Shown: positions 1-7,086 of the stretch, piece after piece
Numbering within the stretch: position 1 is the stretch's first letter
Layout of the letters: each line of letters opens with the position of its first letter
Assembly (NCBI GenBank): GCA_014804185.1
Contig: JAAVAG010000039.1
Location: 1 to 9,021 of the forward strand
Reading direction: 5' to 3'
DNA: 9,021 bases
Source of the DNA: Lachnospiraceae bacterium
GTDB lineage: Bacteria > Bacillota > Clostridia > Lachnospirales > Lachnospiraceae
Translations under genes and position numbers: made by a program
The notes under the pieces: model-generated
What the model was told of the DNA's origin: nothing
The model's database searches: none
Seen by the model: only the letters and a program-made list of their open reading frames with translations

Positions 1-332
1 CGGTAGGAACCGTCGCCTCCGATAACTACCAGCGCATCGATCCCGTGCTTGCGGCAGATTGCCGCTCCCTCCTGCTGCACATCCAGATTTACAAATTCCG
101 GACATCTGGCCGTACCGAGGATCGTTCCTCCACGCTGGATGATATCCGAAACGCTTCTTGCATCCATGTCATTGATATCTTCTTTCAAAAGCCCGTTATA
201 ACCGCGCTCTATACCCTTTACTTTCAGCCCCCGGGCAATCGCCGTCCTCACGACTGCGCGGATGGCAGCATTCATGCCCGGCGCGTCACCGCCGCTGGTA
301 AGTACGCCGATTGTCTTCACCTGATCTGCCAT
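1..332 (-). CDS. pfkA: 6-phosphofructokinase, ATP-dependent (N-terminal 110 codons; 3' end outside window)
   Basis: PfkA phosphorylates fructose 6-phosphate to fructose 1,6-bisphosphate with ATP, the committed step of glycolysis, in the cytoplasm as an allosteric homotetramer. The visible protein starts MADQVKTIGVLTSGGDAPGM. It has the nucleotide-binding loop SGGDAPGMNAAIR at residues 13-25, the GGTILGTARCPEF segment at 68-80 (the Arg-Cys pair of the active site), and the IGGDGS motif at 104-109. The Gly in GGDGS is typical of ATP-using rather than pyrophosphate-using enzymes (family knowledge). The ATG at 332 is preceded by a perfect AGGAGGTG (347-340) at 7-nt spacing. The frame is open to the window edge, which cuts it at Tyr110, about a third of the usual 320 residues. 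It lies 86 bp downstream of dnaE, a common dnaE-pfkA order in Firmicutes, but has its own promoter candidate. Confidence 0.97.
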   Translation of the reverse strand, partial: MADQVKTIGVLTSGGDAPGMNAAIRAVVRTAIARGLKVKGIERGYNGLLKEDINDMDARSVSDIIQRGGTILGTARCPEFVNLDVQQEGAAICRKHGIDALVVIGGDGSY

Positions 333-376
333 GACAGTACACCTCCTAAGTTTTCCCAGAATCGTTTCCTGCGTTT

Positions 377-405
377 ATTTTAACCCTTTTTCGGTACATT
401 TTCAA
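377..405 (-). promoter_or_regulatory. Sigma-A type promoter of pfkA
   Basis: Reading the minus strand, TTGAAA (405-400) and TAAAAT (382-377) are separated by exactly 17 nt. Each differs from consensus at one base. Transcription would start near 370 and give a leader of about 37 nt that contains the pfkA AGGAGGTG. The promoter sits entirely inside the 86-bp dnaE-pfkA gap, so pfkA can be expressed independently of dnaE. No terminator is visible in the same gap, so dnaE read-through into pfkA is also possible. Confidence 0.7.
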
Positions 406-418
406 TCCTTTTCTGAAC

Positions 419-3400
419 CTAATATGTCACTTTTACGCTGTCTGTGCCGAACAGCCCGGCCAGCCGCTCCACCAGCGCTCCGTCCGCGCAGACATTCCGG
501 TTCGGCGGCAGTTCTCTCATCTGCGGCTTTGGACTACTTACATATATCACCACCCTGTCCATGCCCTCGGATTCCTCTATGGCCTGCAGCAGCTGCTCCT
601 CCCTGGCCAGATAAGTCTCCTTATCGGGAAAACGAATCCACAATTTCCGCTGGATACTGTCAAAGGACTGCACCTGCTCACAGACCAGCTTTCCGTCCTT
701 GTCCTCCTCCGCATTGACTCGCCCCCGGATAAGGACTTTGGCATCCTCCGTAAGCAGAGAGGAGTTTTTCTCATAGTCCGCGGGAAACACAACAACCTCC
801 ACCGTTCCCACCAGATCCTCCAGCGTGAGGAAAGCCATCACCTTATCCGTCTTTGTATATTTTATGGATTTCTCCACGATCATGCCGCCCACGGTGACTT
901 TCTCCCCGTCCGATACTCTGGTTCTTCCGGTCTCCTCGTCCAGAGCAAAATCCGCGGTAGTGGCGGTAATCTTCTTCTGCAAAAGTGTCTTGTAGTCTTC
1001 CAGCGGATGCCCGCTGACATAGATTCCCAGCACTTCCTTTTCAAAGCCCAGAAGCATCTCCCTGGAGTACTCTCCCACATCCGGAAGCTTCACGTCGTAG
1101 TTTTCCTTTTCCTCCTCCGGCACGATGTCAAAGAGAGAAATTTGCCCCGCCAGATTATTCTTCTTATCTCTCTGGATCCCGTCCATAATCTGCACATAGA
1201 CGCTCATGAACTGCTTTCTGGTGCCTCCCAGGCTGTCCAGCGCTCCTGCCTTTATAAAGTTTTCCACGGCGCGCTTGTTCACTTCCTTGTCCGCAATGCG
1301 GGTTATAAAATCCTGCAGATTGCCGAAGCGTCCTCTCTCCCGCCGCTCCTTTACCAGCGCGTCGATGGCGGGCCGTCCCACGCCCTTGATGGCCGTCAGC
1401 GCATAGCGGATGGAATCTCCCGCCACGGAAAATCCCCTTTCCCCCTCATTGACGTCCGGCGGAAGCAGACGGATGCCCATGTTCCGGCACTCCAGAATAT
1501 ATTCCGACACTTTGCGCGGATTATCAATGACGGATGTCATCAGCGCCGCCATAAATTCCACCGGATAATAGTATTTCAGCCAGGCGGTCTGATAGGCCAC
1601 CACCGCATAGCACGCCGCGTGCGACCGGTTGAATGCGTATTTGGCAAAATCCATCATATCGTCATAGATCTGGCTGGCCACCTGCTCGTCGATCCCCCTG
1701 GACACACAGCCGGGTACGTTTTCCTCCGGGTTGCCATAGACGAAATTCGCCCTTTCTTTCTCCATCACCGACTGCTTTTTCTTGCTCATGGCGCGGCGCA
1801 CCAGATCGCTGCGCCCCAGGGTATATCCTCCCAGATCCCGCACGATCTGCATAACCTGCTCCTGGTAGACAATACAGCCGTAGGTAGGCGCGAGTATGGG
1901 TTCCAGCTGCGGACAGGCATATTCGATCTTCCCGCCTCTGGATTTTCCCTTGATATATTTGGGGATAAAATCCATCGGGCCCGGGCGGTACAGGGAGATT
2001 CCGGCGATGATATCCTCCAGATTTTCCGGCTTCAATTCTTTCATAAAGCTGGTCATCCCAGGACTTTCCAGCTGGAACATCCCCTCCGTATGTCCGCTTC
2101 CGACAGTCGAGAGCACCACTTTATCGTCATAATCGATATGATCCACATCGATCCGCTCTCCCCTGGTCTGCCGGATAAATTCCACCGTATCGTTGATCAC
2201 GGTCAGAGTGCGCAGACCCAGAAAGTCCATTTTCAAAAGTCCCAGTTCCTCCAGCGTCGTCATGGTAAACTGGGTGGTAATGGCGCCGTCGGAGCCTCTG
2301 GCAAGAGGAACAAACTCATCCGCCGCCTCCGGGCAGATCAGCACGCCCGCCGCGTGGGTTGAGGCATGTCTGGGCAGCCCCTCCAGGCGTCTGCACATAT
2401 CGATCAGTTTGTGTACCTGCTCGTCAGATTCGTACAGTTTCCGAAATTCGGGATTGATCTCCAGCGCACGCTCCAGCGTAATATTCAGTTCAAACGGCAC
2501 CATCTTGGCGATAGAATCCACATAAGAATAAGGCAGATCCATCACGCGCCCCACATCCCGGATCACGCCTTTTGCGGCCATTGTGCCGAAAGTACCGATC
2601 TGCACCACCTTGTCGGCTCCGTATTTGCGCCCCACATAATCTATGACTTCCTGCCTGCGTTCAAAGCAGAAGTCAATATCGATATCCGGCATGGACACGC
2701 GCTCCGGATTTAAGAAACGCTCAAACAGCAGATTATACCGGATGGGATCTATGTTCGTGATGGCAAGGCAGTATGCCACGATACTCCCCGCCGCGCTGCC
2801 CCGCCCGGGTCCCACCGGAATATTGTTTTCTCTGGCATAGTTGATAAAATCCCAAACGATCAGGAAATAGTCCACATACCCCATGGTGCGGATCACGTCC
2901 AGTTCATAGTCCAGCCGCTCCTGCAGGGTCTGTCCCGTGCTGCCCGCAGGCGCATCCAGTTTTTCCCCATAGCGTCTGACCATACCGTCCATGCACAGCC
3001 TGTTTAAATAGGTCCAGGAATCATATCCCTCCGGCACCTCGTAATGCGGCAGTTTCGTCACCCCGAACTCGATCTCCACATGACACCTGTCCGCGATCTT
3101 CTGCGTATTCTCCACCGCCTCCTCCGCATAGGGAAACAGCGCTTTCATCTCCTCCTCGCTCTTTACATAATACTGCCCGCCCTCATAACGCATGCGGTCC
3201 GTATCCGCCAGCTTCTTGCCAGTCTGCAGGCACAGGAGAATATCATGCGGCTGCGCGTCGTCCGCATAAGTGTAATGAACGTCGTTGGTGGCCACCAGAG
3301 GAATGTCCATATTTCTGCTCATCTTCAGAAGTTCCGTGTTGACATGCTTTTGCTCCGGAATGCCGTGATCCTGCAGTTCCAGAAAGAAATTGCCCTTTCC

Positions 3401-3898
3401 GAAACAGTTTTCGTATTTCCGCGCTGCCCTGGCCGCCTCCTCCGGCATACCTCTTGTGATATATCTCTGCACCTCTCCCGCCAGACAGGCCGAGAGGGCG
3501 ATAATCCCCTCGTGGTATTTCTCCAATACCTCCATATCCACCCGGGGCCTGTAATAGTATCCCTCCGTAAATCCCCGGCTGACGATTCTGGTCAGATTGG
3601 CATATCCGGTGTTGTTTTCCGCCAGCAGCACCAGGTGATAATAACGGTCGTCCCCGCCGGAAAGTTCCCGGTCAAACCGGGAACCGGGAGCCACATAGAC
3701 CTCGCACCCCAGAATCGGATTGATCCCCGCCTCCCTGGCCGCGCGGTAAAAATCAATGACGCCGTACATGACGCCGTGATCGGTGATGGCGGCGCTGTCC
3801 ATGCCCAGTTCCTTTACGCGTTTTACATATTCTTTGATCTTATTGGAGCCGTCCAGCAGCGAATATTCCGTGTGGACGTGGAGATGTGCAAATGCCAT
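419..3898 (-). CDS. dnaE: DNA polymerase III subunit alpha
   Basis: Replicative C-family DNA polymerase, 1159 residues, acting at the replication fork. The N-terminal PHP domain starts with HLHVHTEYSLLDG (5-17). Its metal-site residues are all visible: HVH 7-9, TDHG 39-42, E66, H88, C138 and NDVH 205-208. The palm carries GPGRGSAAGS (363-372), PDIDIDF (404-410; catalytic D405 and D407) and KMDFLGL (556-562; D558). Further family blocks are YRPGPMDF (637-644), YQEQVMQIV (678-686) and FNRSHAACYA (756-765). A helix-hairpin-helix region lies near 830-890 and an OB fold near 1001-1045. The frame could open at a TTG at 3949, but the ATG at 3898 is preferred: it matches the family start and has GGGAGG (3910-3905) 6 nt upstream. 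Firmicutes often carry PolC as well, so this may be the second alpha subunit; the window cannot decide. The stop is TAG. Codon use looks like that of its neighbours. Confidence 0.98.
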   Translation of the reverse strand: MAFAHLHVHTEYSLLDGSNKIKEYVKRVKELGMDSAAITDHGVMYGVIDFYRAAREAGINPILGCEVYVAPGSRFDRELSGGDDRYYHLVLLAENNTGYANLTRIVSRGFTEGYYYRPRVDMEVLEKYHEGIIALSACLAGEVQRYITRGMPEEAARAARKYENCFGKGNFFLELQDHGIPEQKHVNTELLKMSRNMDIPLVATNDVHYTYADDAQPHDILLCLQTGKKLADTDRMRYEGGQYYVKSEEEMKALFPYAEEAVENTQKIADRCHVEIEFGVTKLPHYEVPEGYDSWTYLNRLCMDGMVRRYGEKLDAPAGSTGQTLQERLDYELDVIRTMGYVDYFLIVWDFINYARENNIPVGPGRGSAAGSIVAYCLAITNIDPIRYNLLFERFLNPERVSMPDIDIDFCFERRQEVIDYVGRKYGADKVVQIGTFGTMAAKGVIRDVGRVMDLPYSYVDSIAKMVPFELNITLERALEINPEFRKLYESDEQVHKLIDMCRRLEGLPRHASTHAAGVLICPEAADEFVPLARGSDGAITTQFTMTTLEELGLLKMDFLGLRTLTVINDTVEFIRQTRGERIDVDHIDYDDKVVLSTVGSGHTEGMFQLESPGMTSFMKELKPENLEDIIAGISLYRPGPMDFIPKYIKGKSRGGKIEYACPQLEPILAPTYGCIVYQEQVMQIVRDLGGYTLGRSDLVRRAMSKKKQSVMEKERANFVYGNPEENVPGCVSRGIDEQVASQIYDDMMDFAKYAFNRSHAACYAVVAYQTAWLKYYYPVEFMAALMTSVIDNPRKVSEYILECRNMGIRLLPPDVNEGERGFSVAGDSIRYALTAIKGVGRPAIDALVKERRERGRFGNLQDFITRIADKEVNKRAVENFIKAGALDSLGGTRKQFMSVYVQIMDGIQRDKKNNLAGQISLFDIVPEEEKENYDVKLPDVGEYSREMLLGFEKEVLGIYVSGHPLEDYKTLLQKKITATTADFALDEETGRTRVSDGEKVTVGGMIVEKSIKYTKTDKVMAFLTLEDLVGTVEVVVFPADYEKNSSLLTEDAKVLIRGRVNAEEDKDGKLVCEQVQSFDSIQRKLWIRFPDKETYLAREEQLLQAIEESEGMDRVVIYVSSPKPQMRELPPNRNVCADGALVERLAGLFGTDSVKVTY

Positions 3899-3900
3899 AC

Positions 3901-3960
3901 GGGGCCTCCCTTTCTTTTCTGCAAATGTAATACCTACATTATACAGCAAAGGGAGACCCC
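3901..3960 (-). promoter_or_regulatory. Long hairpin that sequesters the dnaE ribosome binding site
   Basis: The 60 bases directly before dnaE form a long inverted repeat. In the minus-strand RNA, GGGGUCUCCCUUU (3960-3948) pairs with AAAGGGAGGCCCC (3913-3901) over 13 bp with a single U-G wobble. A CUG/CAG pair follows, then an apical stem AAUGUA/UACAUU (6 bp) closing a 5-nt loop. The right arm contains GGGAGG (3910-3905), the only ribosome binding site for dnaE, 6 nt before the ATG. There is no U-run after the stem, so it is not an ordinary terminator. A transcript coming from metK would have the site masked, whereas one starting at the TATAAT inside the loop would lack the 5' arm. The pairing is seen; the regulatory role is inferred. 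Confidence 0.6.
3905..3910 (-). promoter_or_regulatory. Ribosome binding site of dnaE
   Basis: GGGAGG on the minus strand, 6 nt before the ATG at 3898. It decides the start codon against the upstream in-frame TTG at 3949, and it lies in the 3' arm of the hairpin described for 3901-3960. Confidence 0.8.
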
Positions 3961-3967
3961 GTGGCTA
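3938..3967 (-). promoter_or_regulatory. Weak promoter candidate for dnaE
   Basis: A perfect -10 hexamer TATAAT (3943-3938) lies 40 bp before the dnaE ATG. The best -35 is TAGCCA (3967-3962; 4 of 6 bases) at 18-nt spacing, so the -35 support is poor and there is no TGn extended -10. Transcription would begin near 3931, within the loop of the hairpin, giving an mRNA without the 5' arm that masks the ribosome binding site. No better promoter is visible between metK and dnaE. Confidence 0.35.
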
Positions 3968-4010
3968 GATGGGTGTGAGAAAAATTAGCGCCTGTGCATC
4001 TGCAGGACCG

Positions 4011-5210
4011 TTATTTTTCCAGATATTTTTTCAGAAGATCCACCTTATCCACCTTTTCCCAGGGCAGATCAAGGTCATTGCGGCCAAAGTGGCCGTAAGC
4101 AGCCGTCTGCTTATAAATCGGACGGCGCAGATCCAGCATTTTGATGATCCCCGCCGGGCGAAGATCAAAGTTTTCACGGATAATGCCCACCAGTTCAAGT
4201 TCGGAAAGTTTTCCGGTTCCGAAAGTGTCCACACGCACGGACGTGGGCTCCGCCACACCGATGGCATAAGACAGCTGGATCTCGCACTTGTCGGCAAGCC
4301 CTGCGGCCACAATATTTTTCGCCACATAGCGTGCCGCATAGGCAGCGCTCCGGTCCACCTTGGTGCAGTCCTTGCCGGAGAAAGCGCCGCCGCCATGACG
4401 GGCATATCCGCCGTAGGTGTCCACAATGATCTTACGCCCGGTCAGCCCCGCGTCCCCGTGAGGTCCTCCGATGACAAAACGTCCCGTGGGATTGATAAAA
4501 AATTTTGTGTCCGCGTCCACCAGGTGCGCCGGAAGAACGGGATCAAAAACATATTTCTTAATATCCTCGTGGATCTTTTCCTGTGTCACATCGGGATCAT
4601 GCTGGGTGGAAAGGACCACTGCCTCCAGACGGACGGGTTTTCCGTTCTCATCGTACTGCACGGAAACCTGGCTCTTACCGTCCGGCCTCAGGTAAGGGAG
4701 CGTCCCCTCCTTGCGGACTTTGGTCAGCTGTTTTACCAGCTTATGTGCCAGTGAAATCGGATAGGGCATATATTCCTCTGTCTCGTTTGTGGCATATCCG
4801 AACATCATTCCCTGATCTCCGGCGCCGATGGCCGAAAGCTGCTCATCCGTCATTTTATTTTCCTGTCCTCTCGCCTCCAGGGCCGTATCAACCCCCATGG
4901 CGATATCCGCGGACTGCTCGTCGATGGCAACCATAACGGCGCAGGTATTGCCGTCAAAGCCATATTCCGACTTGTCATAACCGATCTCCTTTACGGTATT
5001 CCGTACAATATTGGGAATATCCACATACGCGCTGGTAGTGATCTCTCCTGTCACCAGCACAAATCCCGTGCAGGCCGCCGTCTCACAGGCCACACGGCTC
5101 ATAGGATCCTTTTCCATCAGCGCATCCAGAATCGCGTCCGACACCGCGTCGCACAGTTTGTCCGGATGGCCCTCCGTCACCGATTCCGAAGTAAACAATA
5201 ATTTTTCCAT
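4011..5210 (-). CDS. metK: S-adenosylmethionine synthetase (methionine adenosyltransferase)
   Basis: MetK makes S-adenosylmethionine from methionine and ATP, releasing phosphate and pyrophosphate. It is the cell's supply of methyl donor and works in the cytoplasm as a tetramer. At 399 residues it has full family length. Visible signatures are TEGHPDK (12-18), GAGDQGMMFGYA (129-140), the glycine-rich GGGAFSGKD (273-281) and TKVDRSAAYAAR (283-294). Position 282 is Cys, where many homologues have Pro or Ala; I take this as ordinary family variation. The start at 5210 is chosen because AGGAGG (5222-5217) stands 6 nt upstream and the protein then begins MEKLLFTSESVTEGHPDK, as in the family. The in-frame ATGs at 5240 and 5216 would place the AGGAGG inside the gene or directly against the start. 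Expression is very likely controlled by the SAM riboswitch and terminator between 5281 and 5451, a feedback loop on its own product. Confidence 0.98.
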   Translation of the reverse strand: MEKLLFTSESVTEGHPDKLCDAVSDAILDALMEKDPMSRVACETAACTGFVLVTGEITTSAYVDIPNIVRNTVKEIGYDKSEYGFDGNTCAVMVAIDEQSADIAMGVDTALEARGQENKMTDEQLSAIGAGDQGMMFGYATNETEEYMPYPISLAHKLVKQLTKVRKEGTLPYLRPDGKSQVSVQYDENGKPVRLEAVVLSTQHDPDVTQEKIHEDIKKYVFDPVLPAHLVDADTKFFINPTGRFVIGGPHGDAGLTGRKIIVDTYGGYARHGGGAFSGKDCTKVDRSAAYAARYVAKNIVAAGLADKCEIQLSYAIGVAEPTSVRVDTFGTGKLSELELVGIIRENFDLRPAGIIKMLDLRRPIYKQTAAYGHFGRNDLDLPWEKVDKVDLLKKYLEK

Positions 5211-5216
5211 CTTCAT

Positions 5217-5222
5217 CCTCCT
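5217..5222 (-). promoter_or_regulatory. Ribosome binding site of metK
   Basis: AGGAGG on the minus strand, 6 nt before the ATG at 5210. It selects this start over the in-frame ATGs at 5216 and 5240. Confidence 0.85.
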
Positions 5223-5280
5223 TTGATTTTTTAACAGCATTCTTTTGATTTTGTATCCGCCCGGGAAGACCTTTTCCGCA

Positions 5281-5309
5281 AAAGAAAAAGCCCGCCAGTA
5301 TAAGCGGAC
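5281..5309 (-). terminator. Intrinsic terminator of the metK SAM riboswitch
   Basis: In the minus-strand RNA, GUCCGC (5309-5304) pairs with GCGGGC (5295-5290) over 6 bp with one wobble and an 8-nt loop, followed by UUUUUCUUU (5289-5281). It stands about 20 nt after the aptamer and 70 nt before the metK start, the usual place for the expression platform of a transcription-attenuating S-box. When SAM is bound, this stem should form and stop transcription. A possible antiterminator partner is the P3 3' strand GCGGA (5391-5387), which could pair with UCCGC of the terminator; that pairing is only a suggestion. Confidence 0.85.
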
Positions 5310-5330
5310 CCGATAGCTTTGATAATCAAA

Positions 5331-5451
5331 TCCTAGTATTGTTCGACCTGTTTCAAAACAGGGAGTTCTCGCTCAGGGAGGCACCTTCCGCCTACGCGGG
5401 GTTGCCGTGGCTTCACAGATCCTATGTATCTCCACCACTCTGAATAAGAGT
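5331..5451 (-). ncRNA. SAM-I (S-box) type riboswitch, metK leader
   Basis: The minus-strand RNA has the S-box core: CUUAUUCAGAGUGGUGGAG at the 5' end, UGUGAAGCCAC with the kink-turn bases, GGCAACC (5406-5400), a P3 hairpin CCGC-GUAG-GCGG (5399-5388), then AAGGUGC (5387-5381). P2 closes with GUGG/CCAC. Its loop holds AGG, which can pair with CCU right after GGUG to make the conserved pseudoknot. A perfect hairpin CCUGUUU/AAACAGG (5362-5347) is in the P4 position. Two things are unusual. Thirteen extra bases lie between GGUGC and the AACUCC that normally follows almost directly. P1 is weak: UAUU/AAUA, extendable only with a bulge. The location before metK and the terminator downstream support SAM sensing. 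The 3' boundary is approximate. Confidence 0.9.
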
Positions 5452-5484
5452 CAAGTACAATATGGAATTTTATTACCTGAGAAT

Positions 5485-5513
5485 ACAATACACGTATCAT
5501 ACGGTTTTGTCAA
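5485..5513 (-). promoter_or_regulatory. Promoter of metK, upstream of the riboswitch
   Basis: Minus strand: perfect TTGACA (5513-5508), 17-nt spacer, TATTGT (5490-5485; 4 of 6 bases). The start would fall near 5478, about 27 nt before the aptamer and giving a leader of about 268 nt. A pair of near-identical repeats abuts the -35 box on its upstream side. Confidence 0.75.
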
Positions 5514-5558
5514 CCCGGATTTTCACGATCTTAGTCCGGGATTTTACACGACCTTAGC
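5514..5558 (-). repeat. Two imperfect tandem copies of a ~22-bp unit next to the metK -35 box
   Basis: On the plus strand the first copy (5514-5535) reads CCGGATTTTCACGATCTTAG in its core. The second (5535-5558) has the same run with one substitution and two single-base insertions. They are contiguous with a period of about 22-23 bp, two helical turns, and end exactly at the TTGACA of metK. On the minus strand CCCGGA (5540-5535) and TCCGGG (5519-5514) also make a 6-bp inverted repeat with a 15-nt loop between murA and metK, without a U-run. Roles could be a protein-binding site or a mRNA end structure; neither is shown. Confidence 0.6.
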
Positions 5559-5603
5559 CCGAGCTTCCCGCATATCGCTCTTCCCCGGTATCTGCGCCGT
5601 TCT

Positions 5604-6899
5604 TCAGCCGATCTTCAGCTTGAATTTCTGCAGTTCCCTCTCGGAATCCACAATCTCAATCTGTGCCCCCAGTGACTGCAGTTTCAGATGAAAATCCTCA
5701 TATCCCCTCTGGATATAGTGGATCTCCTCCACAATACTGATGCCCTCCGCCGCCAGTGCAGCCATCACCAGCGCAGCGCCCGCCCGCAGGTCGGGAACCG
5801 TGATAGTTGCCCCCGTATATCGCTTCACACCGTCAATGATCGCCATATTGCCGCTCTCCACCTTGATGCTTGCGCCCATACGGGTCAGTTCGTCCACATA
5901 TTTAAAACGATTGTCAAAAATGCTCTCCGTCACGATACTGGTTCCCTGGGACAGCCCCAACGCCACAGTAATCTGCGGCTGCATATCCGTGGGAAATCCC
6001 GGATACGGCAGCGTCTTTACATGCGAATGACGCAGAGGTTTTGCGGAAACCACGCGCACCGCGTCGTCGGACTCCTCCACCTCGCACCCGATCTCCTGCA
6101 GCTTGGCGCTGATGGACTCCAGATGCTTGGGGATCACATTTTTTACCGTCACATCCCCTCTTGTGATAGCCGCGCCAAACATAAACGTGCCGGCCTCGAT
6201 CTGATCGGGTATAATAGTATAATCCGTGCCGTGCATCTTCTGCACGCCTTTGATACGGATCACATCCGTACCGGCGCCTTTGATATTGGCCCCCATACTG
6301 TTGAGGAAATTGGCCAGATCCACCACATGAGGTTCTTTTGCCGCATTTTCAATAATCGTGGTTCCCTCCGCCATGGTGGCCGCCATCATCACGTTGATGG
6401 TTGCCCCCACCGATACGATATCCATATAAATATGGTTGCCCCTGAGCCGTTCGGCCTGCGTCTTGATCAGACCATGTTCAATCTTCACTTCCGCTCCCAG
6501 GGCGCGGAACCCCTTAATGTGCTGGTCGATAGCGCGGCTGCCGATATTGCACCCTCCCGGCAGGGCCACCTCAACCTTTTTATATTTTCCGAGCATGGAT
6601 CCGATGAGATAATATGACCCCCGGATCTTTTTGATATTGTCGTCGTTTACTACCAGACCGTGTATGTGCGAGGCATTCAGCGTCAGACGATGCCGATCCT
6701 GCCGATTCACGATTACGCCAAGTTCTTTCATGGACTGTAGCAGTACATTGATATCTCTCACATCGGGAACATTGTCAATGTGTATCGTGTCATTTGTCAT
6801 AACAGCGGCTGCAATAATCGGAAGCGCGGCATTTTTTGCTCCTCCGATCTCTACCTCTCCGACCAGAGGATTCCCGCCCTTAATTGCATATTGTTCCAT
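5604..6899 (-). CDS. murA: UDP-N-acetylglucosamine 1-carboxyvinyltransferase
   Basis: MurA transfers enolpyruvate from PEP to UDP-GlcNAc, the first committed step of peptidoglycan precursor synthesis in the cytoplasm, and is the target of fosfomycin. The protein is 431 residues, the usual length. Visible active-site elements are GGAKNAALP (19-27, with K22), IRGSYY (92-97), LPGGCNIG (113-120, with the catalytic C117), PGFPTDMQ (300-307, with D305) and QRGYED (397-402, with R398). The retained Cys means fosfomycin sensitivity is expected, in contrast to species with Asp at this site. IRGSYYLIG and PGFPTDMQPQ look more like the MurAB/MurZ branch of Firmicutes than MurAA; I am only moderately sure of that. 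The ATG at 6899 fits the family start and has GGGAG about 9 nt upstream. It follows the M23 peptidase gene by 263 bp but has its own promoter. No convincing terminator follows the TGA stop. Confidence 0.97.
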   Translation of the reverse strand: MEQYAIKGGNPLVGEVEIGGAKNAALPIIAAAVMTNDTIHIDNVPDVRDINVLLQSMKELGVIVNRQDRHRLTLNASHIHGLVVNDDNIKKIRGSYYLIGSMLGKYKKVEVALPGGCNIGSRAIDQHIKGFRALGAEVKIEHGLIKTQAERLRGNHIYMDIVSVGATINVMMAATMAEGTTIIENAAKEPHVVDLANFLNSMGANIKGAGTDVIRIKGVQKMHGTDYTIIPDQIEAGTFMFGAAITRGDVTVKNVIPKHLESISAKLQEIGCEVEESDDAVRVVSAKPLRHSHVKTLPYPGFPTDMQPQITVALGLSQGTSIVTESIFDNRFKYVDELTRMGASIKVESGNMAIIDGVKRYTGATITVPDLRAGAALVMAALAAEGISIVEEIHYIQRGYEDFHLKLQSLGAQIEIVDSERELQKFKLKIG

Positions 6900-6976
6900 A
6901 TATGATTACTCCCATCTGCGGCCTTTTGGCACGCCTGCAAATCAGAGAGAGTGGATATAATTCTCTTTCACTCTTA

Positions 6977-7025
6977 ACCCCTGCCCATTTTATGAGCATC
7001 CCGCTGTCGGCAGGCCTTGAGGGGT
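6977..7025 (-). promoter_or_regulatory. Structured element in the murA leader
   Basis: In the minus-strand RNA, CCUGCC (7014-7009) pairs with GGCAGG (6985-6980). The stem can be lengthened by ACC/GGU on the outside of an 8-nt bulge. An alternative outer pairing ACCCCU/AGGGGU (7025-7020 with 6982-6977) competes for the same bases. A second small stem, AGAGUG/CACUCU, lies further down the leader. I recognise no known riboswitch class and there is no terminator U-run. The pairings are seen; any regulatory role is open. Confidence 0.3.
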
Positions 7026-7039
7026 CTTACATTTTTCCT

Positions 7040-7068
7040 ATTATATCGCCATAACGTTGATTTGTAAA
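7040..7068 (-). promoter_or_regulatory. Promoter of murA
   Basis: Minus strand: TTTACA (7068-7063; 5 of 6 bases), exactly 17 nt, then a perfect TATAAT (7045-7040). Transcription would start near 7033, leaving a 134-nt untranslated leader before the murA ATG. This separates murA from the upstream peptidase gene. Confidence 0.8.
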
Positions 7069-7086
7069 TAGGAATACATGTTCGGT

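Noticed and set aside
1007..2362. 451-codon plus-strand open frame opposite dnaE
   Set aside because: It is antisense to the dnaE coding region, has no ribosome binding site and shows no family features. It is explained by low stop frequency in the complement of biased codons.
3899..3949. 17-residue N-terminal extension of DnaE from a TTG at 3949
   Set aside because: The extension does not resemble the family start, and the GGGAGG ribosome binding site would lie inside it. The ATG at 3898 fits both.
3976..4010. Terminator for metK
   Set aside because: Only a 4-bp stem (CCTG/CAGG) with an 8-nt loop is visible, and the ATTTTT run is several bases further on. This is too weak to call.
5211..5240. 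Longer MetK starting at the ATG at 5240
   Set aside because: The AGGAGG lies within this extension and the family begins at MEKLLFTSESVTEGHPDK.
5407..5691. 94-codon plus-strand open frame over the metK leader
   Set aside because: It overlaps the riboswitch, the metK promoter and the end of murA on the opposite strand. No independent coding support.
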